A stretch of DNA of 64,000 nucleotides from Tenericutes bacterium MZ-XQ. GTDB taxonomy: Bacteria > Bacillota_I > Bacilli_A > Acholeplasmatales > Acholeplasmataceae. The stretch spans positions 620,001 to 684,000 of the forward strand of contig CP017950.1 of assembly GCA_002838205.1 (NCBI GenBank), read 5' to 3'. This document shows positions 26,780 to 34,547 of this stretch, one piece after another. The notes beneath the pieces were generated by a model. It did no database searches and had not been told where the DNA came from. It was given only the letters and a program-made list of their open reading frames with translations. Positions within the stretch are counted from its first letter, which is position 1, and every line of letters begins with the position of its first letter. A program made the translations under genes and the position numbers.

Positions 26780-27781
26780 TTAATCTAAATCATTAGCCAT
26801 TTCTTTTAAGCGTTGAATTTGATCTTTAGAGCCTACAACAATCATGTTATCGAGCACTTTTAAGATCTCATCAGCTTTAGGATTAAAGATAAAATCATCT
26901 TCATTTCTTCTAATTGCGAGTACGATTAAACCAGCTTTTTCTGAAATTTTTGCGTCTCTTAATTTCTTATCAATGAGTATAGAGTCTTCATTAATGACAA
27001 CTTCTTCCATATCAATAGACATGTTTTTAGTATCAATGATATTATCAACAAAAAACTGTACATGCGGAGAAATCATCAGTGCAGCCATTTTTTTACCACC
27101 AATTTCATCTGGTGATACTGTTTGGTTTGCACCCGCTAAAATAAGTTTCTTTTCTGCTGATTTCTCATGAAACCTTGAAATAATATGGATGTCTTGGTTA
27201 AGTTGTCTTGCTGTTAGTACAACAAAGACATTGTCAGCATCTGTTGATAAAGTAGTAATGATACCTTTTGCCTTTTCTAGACCAGCTTGAACCAAAACTT
27301 CTTCTTTAGTGGCGTCATCAAAAATATATAAGCAATCAAGTTCATTTAACTGTTCAACTGTTTTTTGATCGTGATCAATGACTACAAAATCAACATCTCT
27401 TTTAATCATTTGTTTAATCACATTGATACCAGTTTCACCAGCTCCACAAATGATAATATGATTATTTAAGTTTTCAATTTGTTTTTTCATTTTTCTTTTC
27501 CTCCAAGTGAGATTGAAGTTTGCTTCTCCAATAAAATCAAATACGACTTTCGCCAAATATCCAATCATGCCTAAGCTAATTAAGATGAATATGATTGAAA
27601 ACCACATTGCAAGTGGGGTCATATCAGCAACTTCGCTATATCCAACTGTAGACACCGTAATGATTGTCATATATAAAGCATCAATAAATGGGATATCCAA
27701 AATAAGCATATACCCTAGGGTTGCACCAAAAATCAGAACAACCATGAGTAAAGCCCACAATACTATTTTTTTGATTTTCAC
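26780..27781 (-). CDS. Potassium channel with RCK (TrkA-N/TrkA-C) domain
   Basis: 333 residues. Start is GTG 27781, with GGAGGTGA seven bases upstream. A two-TM ion-channel unit (about residues 7-27 and 58-82) encloses a pore with selectivity filter TVSTVGYSE. A Rossmann TrkA-N domain (IIICGAGETGINVIKQM, about 112-230) and a TrkA-C domain (about 245-330) form the gating ring, which in relatives binds nucleotides or Ca2+. It has the layout of MthK/Kch-type channels that conduct K+ across the cell membrane. It lies mid-operon between OsmC and Nudix genes. Confidence 0.92.
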   Translation of the reverse strand: MKIKKIVLWALLMVVLIFGATLGYMLILDIPFIDALYMTIITVSTVGYSEVADMTPLAMWFSIIFILISLGMIGYLAKVVFDFIGEANFNLTWRKRKMKKQIENLNNHIIICGAGETGINVIKQMIKRDVDFVVIDHDQKTVEQLNELDCLYIFDDATKEEVLVQAGLEKAKGIITTLSTDADNVFVVLTARQLNQDIHIISRFHEKSAEKKLILAGANQTVSPDEIGGKKMAALMISPHVQFFVDNIIDTKNMSIDMEEVVINEDSILIDKKLRDAKISEKAGLIVLAIRRNEDDFIFNPKADEILKVLDNMIVVGSKDQIQRLKEMANDLD

Positions 27782-27811
27782 AAACTCACCTCCACTTTAG
27801 AGATCAAGCGT

Positions 27812-28207
27812 TTATTTGAAAATAATTTCTAAATCGATGTTCGCAACCTTGCTCACTGTTTCATGAATTGAACAATGAGTAGCTCCTAATTGCGCTGCTT
27901 TTCTTAATTTTTCCTCATTTGAAGGGTTATAGACAACAAGTGTCATATGAACTTGCTCTAATGTTGCAGGACTTTGATCCCTTTTCGTTCCTGAAATTTC
28001 AATTTCTGCCTTATCAAATGATAATCTCATTTTATCTGAAACACTTAAGAATGTTGCATAAAAACAAGATCCTAGTGCGCCAAACAGCATGTGATAAGGT
28101 GCAACTCCGTTATCTTGTTTTCCTATTTTAACTTTACCTGATGGAGAAATCATTTCTCCAACAAACCCGTTTTCAAAGGTCATATGAATTGTATCTGCTT
28201 TCATCAT
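27812..28207 (-). CDS. OsmC/Ohr-family protein
   Basis: 131 residues, the usual size for the family. Two conserved cysteines lie in GALGSCFYATF (about 49) and ATHCSIHETV (about 110), the pair that reduces organic hydroperoxides in OsmC/Ohr enzymes. Start is ATGATG overlapping the TGA of the methyltransferase at 28204. The subgroup (YhfA-like or true peroxidase) cannot be told. Cytoplasmic. Confidence 0.88.
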   Translation of the reverse strand: MMKADTIHMTFENGFVGEMISPSGKVKIGKQDNGVAPYHMLFGALGSCFYATFLSVSDKMRLSFDKAEIEISGTKRDQSPATLEQVHMTLVVYNPSNEEKLRKAAQLGATHCSIHETVSKVANIDLEIIFK

Positions 28208-29010
28208 ATCTCTCCTTTATTTTTAGCTTTTAAACTCAATACCATAGGTATTTTGCCTAAGAAATCTTTATAATAAGATAATCCCTGATCATCAATTAAA
28301 TTTCCACCCATACCTACAACACACTTTTCATGCTCTTTGATGTAAGTTATAGACAAATGATTATCGATAAGTCCCATGATAATATCTTCCATGGTATGAT
28401 TCCAATAATAGTTTTCAGCAAATTTTGCTTCAGATGCATAACCACCGATGTAAGGATCCATATCAGGATCTTTTCCAAAATAAGGATATCTTGCTATCAA
28501 GTTTCCTTCAGCCATGTGTTCCTCATCAAAAATAAGTGCTGTTGGATGCGCATCATGAAGATAAAACTCGCCGTTAGGCTTTAGATAATGAAAAATCACT
28601 TTACCCCATTGCTTTAGATCTGGAAGCCATCCAATAACACCATCAAAAGTGACGACTAAATCAAATTTATCTTCTATCTTTCCTATGAGTTTTAATACAT
28701 CAGATGTTATAAATGTTAAATCAGTCATTTTAAACTCTTTTGCAAGCAGTCTTGCATATTTGATATTATCTTCAACTAAATCAACACCAGTGACAATTGC
28801 ACCTTTTCTAGCAAGTAATATGGAATCTGCACCTGTGTTACACTGAAGATGTAAAACACGTTTCCCCTTGATATCTCCTAACTCACTTTCAACCAAAGGA
28901 TTTAATTTTGTGTGAGGATCAAGTAATCTCTTTCTATATGTTTCATAATGATCTTTTGATAGTTTTCCCCAAGCTTTCTCATTTGCTTGTATTTTATTTT
29001 CGTTGCTCAT
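28204..29010 (-). CDS. Class I SAM-dependent methyltransferase
   Basis: 268 residues. Motif I is VLHLQCNTGADSILLARKG (about 51-69), with the acidic motif II VTGVDLVEDNI and motif IV region FDLVVTFDGVIGWL. It is a small-molecule type methyltransferase similar to YP_ and UbiE-like families; the acceptor is unknown. A long C-terminal part (about 150-268) with HDAHP and many aromatic residues may shape the substrate site. First gene of the operon, with a good promoter upstream (29036-29064). Confidence 0.82.
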   Translation of the reverse strand: MSNENKIQANEKAWGKLSKDHYETYRKRLLDPHTKLNPLVESELGDIKGKRVLHLQCNTGADSILLARKGAIVTGVDLVEDNIKYARLLAKEFKMTDLTFITSDVLKLIGKIEDKFDLVVTFDGVIGWLPDLKQWGKVIFHYLKPNGEFYLHDAHPTALIFDEEHMAEGNLIARYPYFGKDPDMDPYIGGYASEAKFAENYYWNHTMEDIIMGLIDNHLSITYIKEHEKCVVGMGGNLIDDQGLSYYKDFLGKIPMVLSLKAKNKGEI

Positions 29011-29035
29011 TGTTTTCTCCTAGTTATATGCCATA

Positions 29036-29064
29036 TTTATACTTCTATAATAACAATTTATCAA
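29036..29064 (-). promoter_or_regulatory. Promoter of the methyltransferase-OsmC-channel-Nudix-PEPCK operon
   Basis: TTGATA (29059-29064), 17-base spacer, TATAAA (29036-29041) on the minus strand, about 25 bases before the ATG at 29010. Confidence 0.65.
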
Positions 29065-29090
29065 GATTAAGTCATTAAAACGGCTTTATT

Positions 29091-30587
29091 TTAGTTAAAC
29101 TTTAATATTTTCTCTTTGAAAAACGGATTTAGTTCGTTTAGTTTTTCTCTTTGAAATTTGATGATATCATATAAATCATCTTGTTGCTTATTAACTAATG
29201 ATAATTTTACATTCGCAAACCATCTTACATTTGCGAGTGTCAAGAAAAAGTCCATATCGATGATCGGATGCTTATCTTGATATCTTTTTAAAAATAAGTT
29301 TGCAATTTCTTCAAATCCGCTACGATATAAAAGTGCATATGTCCACATCACATCATATCTATAATCGCCATATCGATACATCCAATCAATGATATACATT
29401 TGATCGTCTTTATGTAGTGTATTCCATGGATGATAATCACCATGGATTCTTGATAAAGGACATGCTTTTATGTCTGCTTTTTTTTCTTTTAAGACTTCAA
29501 TGATTTTTGATATTCCTTGATCTTTCAAGTTAGAGTTAATACGCTCTATTTGATGAATTTCTTCATCAATAAAATCATGAGATGTTTGCTGATTAGTTTC
29601 TTGATGAACATTGATGAGTGCATCTGTAAATGCTTCGATAAGACGAGTTTCTTGTGTCTTTTGATATAAGTCCATCGTCTTTTCGCCATCAATAAACTCG
29701 AACAATATCCAGATAAAACCATTATGCATCCCATGATCGTACATTTTTGGCATATATTGATTTGGCTCTTCATATGCTTTTATTTCTAGGCGAATACTAT
29801 CTTTAATTGATAAGTTATCATAAACCTTATAAATGTATGCCTGAACTTTAGTTTCAATTTTAAAAACTTTTGCTGCAAAGCCACTATTGATTGTCGATAT
29901 TCTTGTGATTACAGGTTTAATCTCAATTTTTTGTAATTTTTCTATGATATCTAAAATAGGTAGCAGTTTTATAAGTTCCATAAAAGCATCATGCTCTTTT
30001 TTTACAGGATCTACTTGAGGTAAACCTTGATCATCTAGAAGTAAACTTGTATCTTTGAAATCTTTTAAATACTGCAAAAATCCTTTTTGATGAAACAAAA
30101 AAAGGCTGCCCCAATGGATGAAATCCCATGACGCATGGTACTCATTAATTTCATAATCGATATAGATAATTTCGCCATCTTTATAAATAAAATTTGTCGG
30201 AAAATAATCGATATTGATTTTTTGCTTTTCCAAAACCATTGCATGTGCATAAAGTGTTAAAAATGCATCGATATCAAAGGTACCTTTACTAATATATTCT
30301 GCTAACGTGGGTCCATCTATATATTCTTTGATTAAGTATTGTTTCTCTTGATCATAAGAGATCAACTTAGGTATTCTTATGGAACTGTCTTTTAATACCT
30401 TATATGCTGATAACTCATGTTCTAGTTTATCATCAAAATGATAATAATCTATTTTCTCTTGATGCATTTGTTTATATACATAAAATACATCATTTTTCTC
30501 TACCAAATATGAGTATGCACTCTTTCCTCTACCTAAAAACTTTATAATTTTATAATCTTCTATGTATTGCTCTAACTTATGCTCCAT
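29091..30587 (-). CDS. Tandem kinase-fold protein (RIO-like plus APH-like phosphotransferase)
   Basis: 498 residues; ATG 30587 has AAGGGTG upstream and overlaps the previous gene by 11 bases. Two protein-kinase-like folds appear in a row. The first (about 1-205) has FLGRGKSAYSYLV (nucleotide loop), VYKQM (Lys), YLIKEYIDGPTL and a lobe with YIDYEIN in place of the usual DFG-type Asp. The second (about 220-495) is APH-like, with YIYKVY, LFEFIDGE, catalytic HGDYHPWN and metal site IIDWMY. The substrate is unknown; small molecules (choline, sugars, antibiotics) or proteins are all possible. The first domain lacks a clear HxD and may be regulatory. Confidence 0.8.
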   Translation of the reverse strand: MEHKLEQYIEDYKIIKFLGRGKSAYSYLVEKNDVFYVYKQMHQEKIDYYHFDDKLEHELSAYKVLKDSSIRIPKLISYDQEKQYLIKEYIDGPTLAEYISKGTFDIDAFLTLYAHAMVLEKQKINIDYFPTNFIYKDGEIIYIDYEINEYHASWDFIHWGSLFLFHQKGFLQYLKDFKDTSLLLDDQGLPQVDPVKKEHDAFMELIKLLPILDIIEKLQKIEIKPVITRISTINSGFAAKVFKIETKVQAYIYKVYDNLSIKDSIRLEIKAYEEPNQYMPKMYDHGMHNGFIWILFEFIDGEKTMDLYQKTQETRLIEAFTDALINVHQETNQQTSHDFIDEEIHQIERINSNLKDQGISKIIEVLKEKKADIKACPLSRIHGDYHPWNTLHKDDQMYIIDWMYRYGDYRYDVMWTYALLYRSGFEEIANLFLKRYQDKHPIIDMDFFLTLANVRWFANVKLSLVNKQQDDLYDIIKFQREKLNELNPFFKEKILKFN

Positions 30588-31077
30588 TGTTAACACCCTT
30601 TAGCTCTTGATACAACACATCAACTACATCTTTAATATCCATCTCAGACACATCAATTGTTTTCACATCTTTATATTCATTTTTTGAGTTAATCGCTTTG
30701 TAATCATCAAACTTAGTTTGATCTCTATGATCATTGATTAATCTTTTAAGATAGACATCTTCTTTAGCAACTAAACGATAAAAATGAACTTCACTATCTT
30801 TAAACCATTCAAAGATTAGATTTTTTAGACCTTCAGTTGGTACAACCCATGTCACTATGAAATGCTCTAACGTCGGATGGTCTAAAAAAGATTGATACAA
30901 ATGTTTTAAATTGGTTTCTACTAAAACTTTATTCTCTTCATTTACGATAAATGGATGTATACGCCATAGATCATCCACATCGACATATTGAGCATGATTT
31001 ATTCTTTGATATAAAACTTTTGCTGCTGTGGTTTTCCCGATACCGGGAGCTCCAAAAATTACACTGACTTTCTTCAT
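30577..31077 (-). CDS. P-loop nucleotide kinase-like protein (AAA_33/AAA_18 type)
   Basis: 166 residues. ATG 31077 is chosen, with AAGGGGTGA upstream. Walker A is FGAPGIGKTTAAKVL (about 9-23), and YVDVDDLWRIHP follows where such kinases bind substrate. A LID-like arginine region (LKRLINDHRDQTKF) lies at about 125. Similar in size to gluconate/shikimate/adenylate kinase-like proteins, but no specific substrate is recognised. It lies between a disrupted P-loop kinase (31090-33159) and the tandem kinase-fold gene, so this was a cluster of three phosphotransferases. Confidence 0.75.
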   Translation of the reverse strand: MKKVSVIFGAPGIGKTTAAKVLYQRINHAQYVDVDDLWRIHPFIVNEENKVLVETNLKHLYQSFLDHPTLEHFIVTWVVPTEGLKNLIFEWFKDSEVHFYRLVAKEDVYLKRLINDHRDQTKFDDYKAINSKNEYKDVKTIDVSEMDIKDVVDVLYQELKGVNNGA

Positions 31078-31089
31078 AAGTCTCACCCC

Positions 31090-31302
31090 TTATTGTTGTA
31101 TAAAATCTGTTGTTATTTTTTTAATATTTTCATAGACATGATGGTCATCTGTTGTATCAATTAAATAAGATTGTCCAAGACATTTGATAGAGTCATATGA
31201 AAACATCGACTCTTTAAAAATATCAAAAGGAATCTCCCCTGTTGAAAGATGAGCAACGTGTCTATTTTTTTGTCTTTTTAAATATCTATCATATAGAACA
31301 TT
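31090..31302 (-). pseudogene. C-terminal part of a P-loop kinase gene split by IS110
   Basis: The frame encodes NVLYDRYLKRQKNRHVAHLS and on to a stop at 31090. This is the lid and C-terminal helix region of AAA_33-type kinases (LYxRYxxR...R.GH/AH). It has no start of its own: the frame enters the IS110 element without an ATG, and only a TTG at 31320 inside the element could serve. Together with 32824-33159 it makes one continuous protein if the element is removed. Confidence 0.85.
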
Positions 31303-31364
31303 TACATCTTGTATACTCAAAACTGTAATAATAGTTAGAGTATAACTTCCTTTCTTTCTATTGT

Positions 31365-31370
31365 TATAAT
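31365..31370 (+). promoter_or_regulatory. -10 box for the IS110 leader RNA
   Basis: TATAAT seven to eight bases before 31378, so the transcript would start almost exactly where the structured RNA begins (GCACTG at 31379). The -35 is weak. Confidence 0.45.
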
Positions 31371-31378
31371 TAAATTAA

Positions 31379-31527
31379 GCACTGTGGATTTGTGTCATTT
31401 ATATATAGCTTTGACTATTGGAGGAGACTCTTACCACAGTTCTTATTTTTAATGTCAATCAGTAAGTTAGCGCTTGACGCTTCATCACAAGACTACATAA
31501 ATAAGAAATCTGTGACTTACCCAGTGC
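31379..31527 (+). ncRNA. Candidate IS110 bridge RNA
   Basis: This segment between the element's left end and the transposase folds as an outer stem GCACTG/CAGTGC (31379-31384 with 31522-31527). Inside it are a first stem-loop ACTGTGG/CCACAGT (31381-31387 with 31434-31440) that competes with the outer stem, and a second one GTAAGT/ACTTAC (about 31472-31520). Known bridge RNAs have a 5' target loop and a 3' donor loop. The first loop contains CATTTA (31396-31401), equal to the left flank of the insertion, and AGGAGACT (31422-31429), complementary to the first 8 bases of the right flank (32826-32833). Confidence 0.6.
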
Positions 31528-31552
31528 TAAAACTTATATTGGAGGTGTTTTT

Positions 31553-32719
31553 ATGTACTTAATCGGAATTGATATCTCTAAGTACAAACACGACTGCTTC
31601 ATAGCTACTGAAGCAGGTATTCAAATCAAAGCATTCAGCTTTGATAACAATCGTTTAGGTTTCGATTTATTTCTTGAGGTCTTAAAATCTTTAGATCAGT
31701 CAAAAGAAATAAGAATAGGTCTTGAGTCAACAGGACACTATGGATCAAACCTTAAACAGTTTATCACGGCATCTGGTTATACTTATCTGGAATTTAACCC
31801 TTACTTAACGCACATGTTTTCCAAGGCATTATCGTTACGTAAGACAAAGACAGATAAAGTTGACGCCAAAACGATTTCAAGTATGCTAGGTTCTGTTGAC
31901 TACAAGACCTTACATACTAAATTTTACCACATCAACGAATTAAAACAACTGGTAAGGTATCGTCATGTTCAAATGGTCAATCGTTCTAAAACACTCATTG
32001 AACTGACAAACATCCTTGATCGTATCTTTCCTGAGTTTAAACCTTTTTTTAACGAAAGACTCTCTAGTAGTGCGATGTTCATCCTTAAAAAGTTCAAATC
32101 CAGAGCAAGAATTTCGAAACTTTCTAACAATGACTATGAATCCATTAGAAGTCACTCTAAAGGCAGATTATCTTATGTTAGAGTTCAAAAACTTAAATCT
32201 TTAGCTAAATCATCAGTTGGATATGAAACTCAGTCTGATCTGTTACTTCTTAAACACTCCATAAAACACTATGAGACGTTAACTGAAATCATTGAATCTG
32301 TTGAACATGAAATCATCCATCTCATGGAAAATATCAATCAAACACTGACAACCATTCCAGGTCTCAACATCATCTCTGCAGCAATTATCATCGCCGAACT
32401 TGGTGATTTTAAAAACTTTACAAATCCAGCTCAAATTGTTTCATTTGCTGGACTGGATACATCTGTCAATCAATCAGGAACAATAGAAACCAGAGGACAT
32501 ATCGTCAAACGTGGATCCGGATTACTTAGAATGACTTTTTGGCAAATCACTTTTGCGGGCTTAAGATTGAATCCTAAACTCTATGATTATTACCTTAAGA
32601 AACGTGCTGAAGGTAAACATCATAAAGTCGCCATGGTTCACTCTGTTAGAAAACTAATACGCACGATATACTATTTAGGTGTCAACCAACTGACATTTGA
32701 TCATTCACATTTCAAATAA
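31553..32719 (+). CDS. IS110-family transposase (DEDD recombinase)
   Basis: 388 residues; ATG 31553 after TTGGAGG. The N-terminal DEDD/RuvC-like domain has GIDISKYKHD (first Asp), GLESTGHYG (Glu) and KTDKVDAKTI (two Asp). The C-terminal Transposase_20 domain has TIPGLNIISA and AGLDTSVNQSG with the candidate catalytic serine, then GHIVKRGSGLLR. Length is typical and the gene is intact. Works with a bridge RNA in characterised relatives. Confidence 0.93.
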   Translation: MYLIGIDISKYKHDCFIATEAGIQIKAFSFDNNRLGFDLFLEVLKSLDQSKEIRIGLESTGHYGSNLKQFITASGYTYLEFNPYLTHMFSKALSLRKTKTDKVDAKTISSMLGSVDYKTLHTKFYHINELKQLVRYRHVQMVNRSKTLIELTNILDRIFPEFKPFFNERLSSSAMFILKKFKSRARISKLSNNDYESIRSHSKGRLSYVRVQKLKSLAKSSVGYETQSDLLLLKHSIKHYETLTEIIESVEHEIIHLMENINQTLTTIPGLNIISAAIIIAELGDFKNFTNPAQIVSFAGLDTSVNQSGTIETRGHIVKRGSGLLRMTFWQITFAGLRLNPKLYDYYLKKRAEGKHHKVAMVHSVRKLIRTIYYLGVNQLTFDHSHFK

Positions 32720-32823
32720 TCAAATGAGGGTGTAGCTACCTCTTATTTGTTCATAAAACTTATATAGGCTTCCATGTGAGGTCTTTTACTATTTTTTATC
32801 ATTTATTGCTTGACTTATTATAG

Positions 32824-33159
32824 TAAGTCTCCTGTTAAAAATAAACTGATGAACTGGACATCTTGATGCTTTTCTCTTAAGATATCCAACTCATGATATT
32901 TAAAATTGCTTTCTAGTAGCAAAATACCATCCATTTGCATATTTGAAATTGCATGTGACATCATAAAAAAAGTTGCATGAGAAAGCTTAAGATTTTCTGC
33001 ACGATCACGATAGCCAATTTGGTCCACTAAGATTTCTTTAATATCGTCTTTGCAAAAATACATAAGATTAAGTTCTCTTGCTAACTTTTTAGCCATTGTT
33101 GTTTTTAATGACGCAAGGTGTCCCATAATTAAAATAACTTTTTTCATCTTTAGCATCAT
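32824..33159 (-). pseudogene. N-terminal part of a P-loop kinase gene split by IS110
   Basis: Encodes about 112 residues: LIMGHLASLKTTMAKKLAREL (Walker A variant GHLASLKTT), YFCKDDIKE and LLLESNF, ending abruptly in FLTGDL followed by two element-derived codons (L and stop at 32818). AAA_33 kinases of this type are about 170-190 residues, so a third is missing; it is found at 31090-31302. The start may be either of the two ATGs at 33154-33159 or the ATG nine bases further on, none ideally spaced from AGGAG. Confidence 0.85.
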
Positions 33160-33239
33160 ACTCCTATAATCTTTTTATCACTATATTCATATTTGAAATG
33201 ATAGGATTTTAGTAAGGTAAACTACACTCTGTTAAAAGA

Positions 33240-34547
33240 CTAAGTGGGTTCAGATGTTTTTAATGAAAGCAATACCACACTCTCAACATGAACAGTTTGT
33301 GAAAACATGTCTACAGGTTGAATACTCTTAATATCATAAAGTTTAGATAACATCTTAACATCTCTAACCTGTGTTTTAGGTTCACATGATATATATACAA
33401 TCTTTTTAGGTCTAAGATTCATAACATCCTCTAAAAATGACTTGCTTGCGCCATCCCTAGTTGGATCCATAAAAAGTACATCAATATTAGATTTGATCTT
33501 AAGCATATGTTCACCAACATCACCACATATAAAGTCAATGTTTGCAATTTGATTATGCTTCTTATTATCAAGTGCATCTTGATGTGCATCTTTATTCACT
33601 TCAATTGCATAAACTTGTTTAGCTTTTTTAGCGATTAAAAGTGATAAAGTACCAATCCCTGAATATGTATCTAACACAATATCCGTTTTTTTAATATCTA
33701 CGATATCAATTGCTTTTTGATATAGTTTTTGCATTTGAACTGGGTTCACTTGATAAAAAGATCTTGGTGACAACTTAAATGATAAGTCTCCGATTTGATC
33801 TAAAATATAACCAGGTCCATAAATGGTTTTCTCTTGTTCCAACAAGACAAGATGTGTATCTTTATTGTGCACGTTTTGAACAGTTGTTTTTACCTCAGGA
33901 TGCTTTTTAACAAGTATTTGTGATATCTTCTTAGCATTTGGAAAAAGATTGCCCTGAGTGGCGAAAACAACCATCATATCTCCTCTTTGATGAGATTTTC
34001 TAATCATCACATGCTTGATGATTCCTTGTTTCTTATCAATATCATATGCTGCTATCTTAAATTGATTGAGTAATTGCTCAATCGTTCTAAACACTTCATT
34101 TGCTTTTTTATCATGGATAAAACATCCTAAAAAAGGTGTAATCATTTTGGATTTTTCTTGATACAAGCCTAATCTTAATTTACCTTTTTTGGGGGTTGCT
34201 GAAAGCACTGTTTTATGTCTGTAATGTAGTGGAACATCACTTGATATGATTGGATGAACTTTATGAAACAAACCTTCATCCTTGTAGAGATTTTCAACGT
34301 ATTTTTCTTTAAGATGAACTTGGTAATCATAAGTAGTATGTAAAAAATCACACCCACCACATGTATAAAAAATTGGACAAATGACCTTTTTTCTATGAGC
34401 AGATGGTTTGAGTATGTATTTTTCGATGATATCAATTTCTTTTTGATCAACTTCTGCAACTTCATTTGATAACATATATCTCACTTCTTGCTTGTTATCA
34501 GTTACACAAGTTGTCATGTCTTTCATGTGTTCACACTTTATTTGCAT
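33240..34547 (-). CDS. rlmD: 23S rRNA (uracil-C5)-methyltransferase, RlmD/RumA family
   Basis: 435 residues. The N-terminal region has CEHM and the Fe-S motif CPIFYTCGGCDF, as in RumA. The SAM domain has LDTYSGIGTLSLLIA (about 305), the catalytic region DPTRDGASKSF, and VYISCEPKTQVRDV with the nucleophilic cysteine. The enzyme methylates U1939 (or U747) of 23S rRNA via a covalent Cys intermediate and SAM. Which uridine cannot be told, so the symbol is provisional. Its start overlaps the end of the PlsC-like gene by 17 bases, so they are translationally coupled. Confidence 0.88.
   Translation of the reverse strand: MQIKCEHMKDMTTCVTDNKQEVRYMLSNEVAEVDQKEIDIIEKYILKPSAHRKKVICPIFYTCGGCDFLHTTYDYQVHLKEKYVENLYKDEGLFHKVHPIISSDVPLHYRHKTVLSATPKKGKLRLGLYQEKSKMITPFLGCFIHDKKANEVFRTIEQLLNQFKIAAYDIDKKQGIIKHVMIRKSHQRGDMMVVFATQGNLFPNAKKISQILVKKHPEVKTTVQNVHNKDTHLVLLEQEKTIYGPGYILDQIGDLSFKLSPRSFYQVNPVQMQKLYQKAIDIVDIKKTDIVLDTYSGIGTLSLLIAKKAKQVYAIEVNKDAHQDALDNKKHNQIANIDFICGDVGEHMLKIKSNIDVLFMDPTRDGASKSFLEDVMNLRPKKIVYISCEPKTQVRDVKMLSKLYDIKSIQPVDMFSQTVHVESVVLLSLKTSEPT

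Larger units (their letters stand above)
31303..32823 (+). mobile_element. IS110-family element (about 1.52 kb) inserted in a kinase gene
   Basis: The ends are inferred by restoring the split kinase gene: left flank ...GAACATTTA (to 31304), right flank TAAGTCTCC... (from 32824), sharing TA. This rebuilds the codons for GDLNVLYDRY. It has no terminal inverted repeats and no target duplication beyond the TA, as expected for IS110 recombinases. It holds a 5' structured leader, a transposase and about 100 bases after it. Confidence 0.85.

Noticed and set aside
31090-31320. A separate 76-residue gene starting at TTG 31320
   Set aside because: The TTG lies inside the IS110 element and the protein continues the kinase fragment; it is the 3' piece of a split gene.
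31441-31520. Donor-guide matches in the second loop of the IS110 leader
   Set aside because: Only 6-7 base matches (ACAAGA, GCTTGAC) to the element ends, not adjacent to the junction; too short to call guides.
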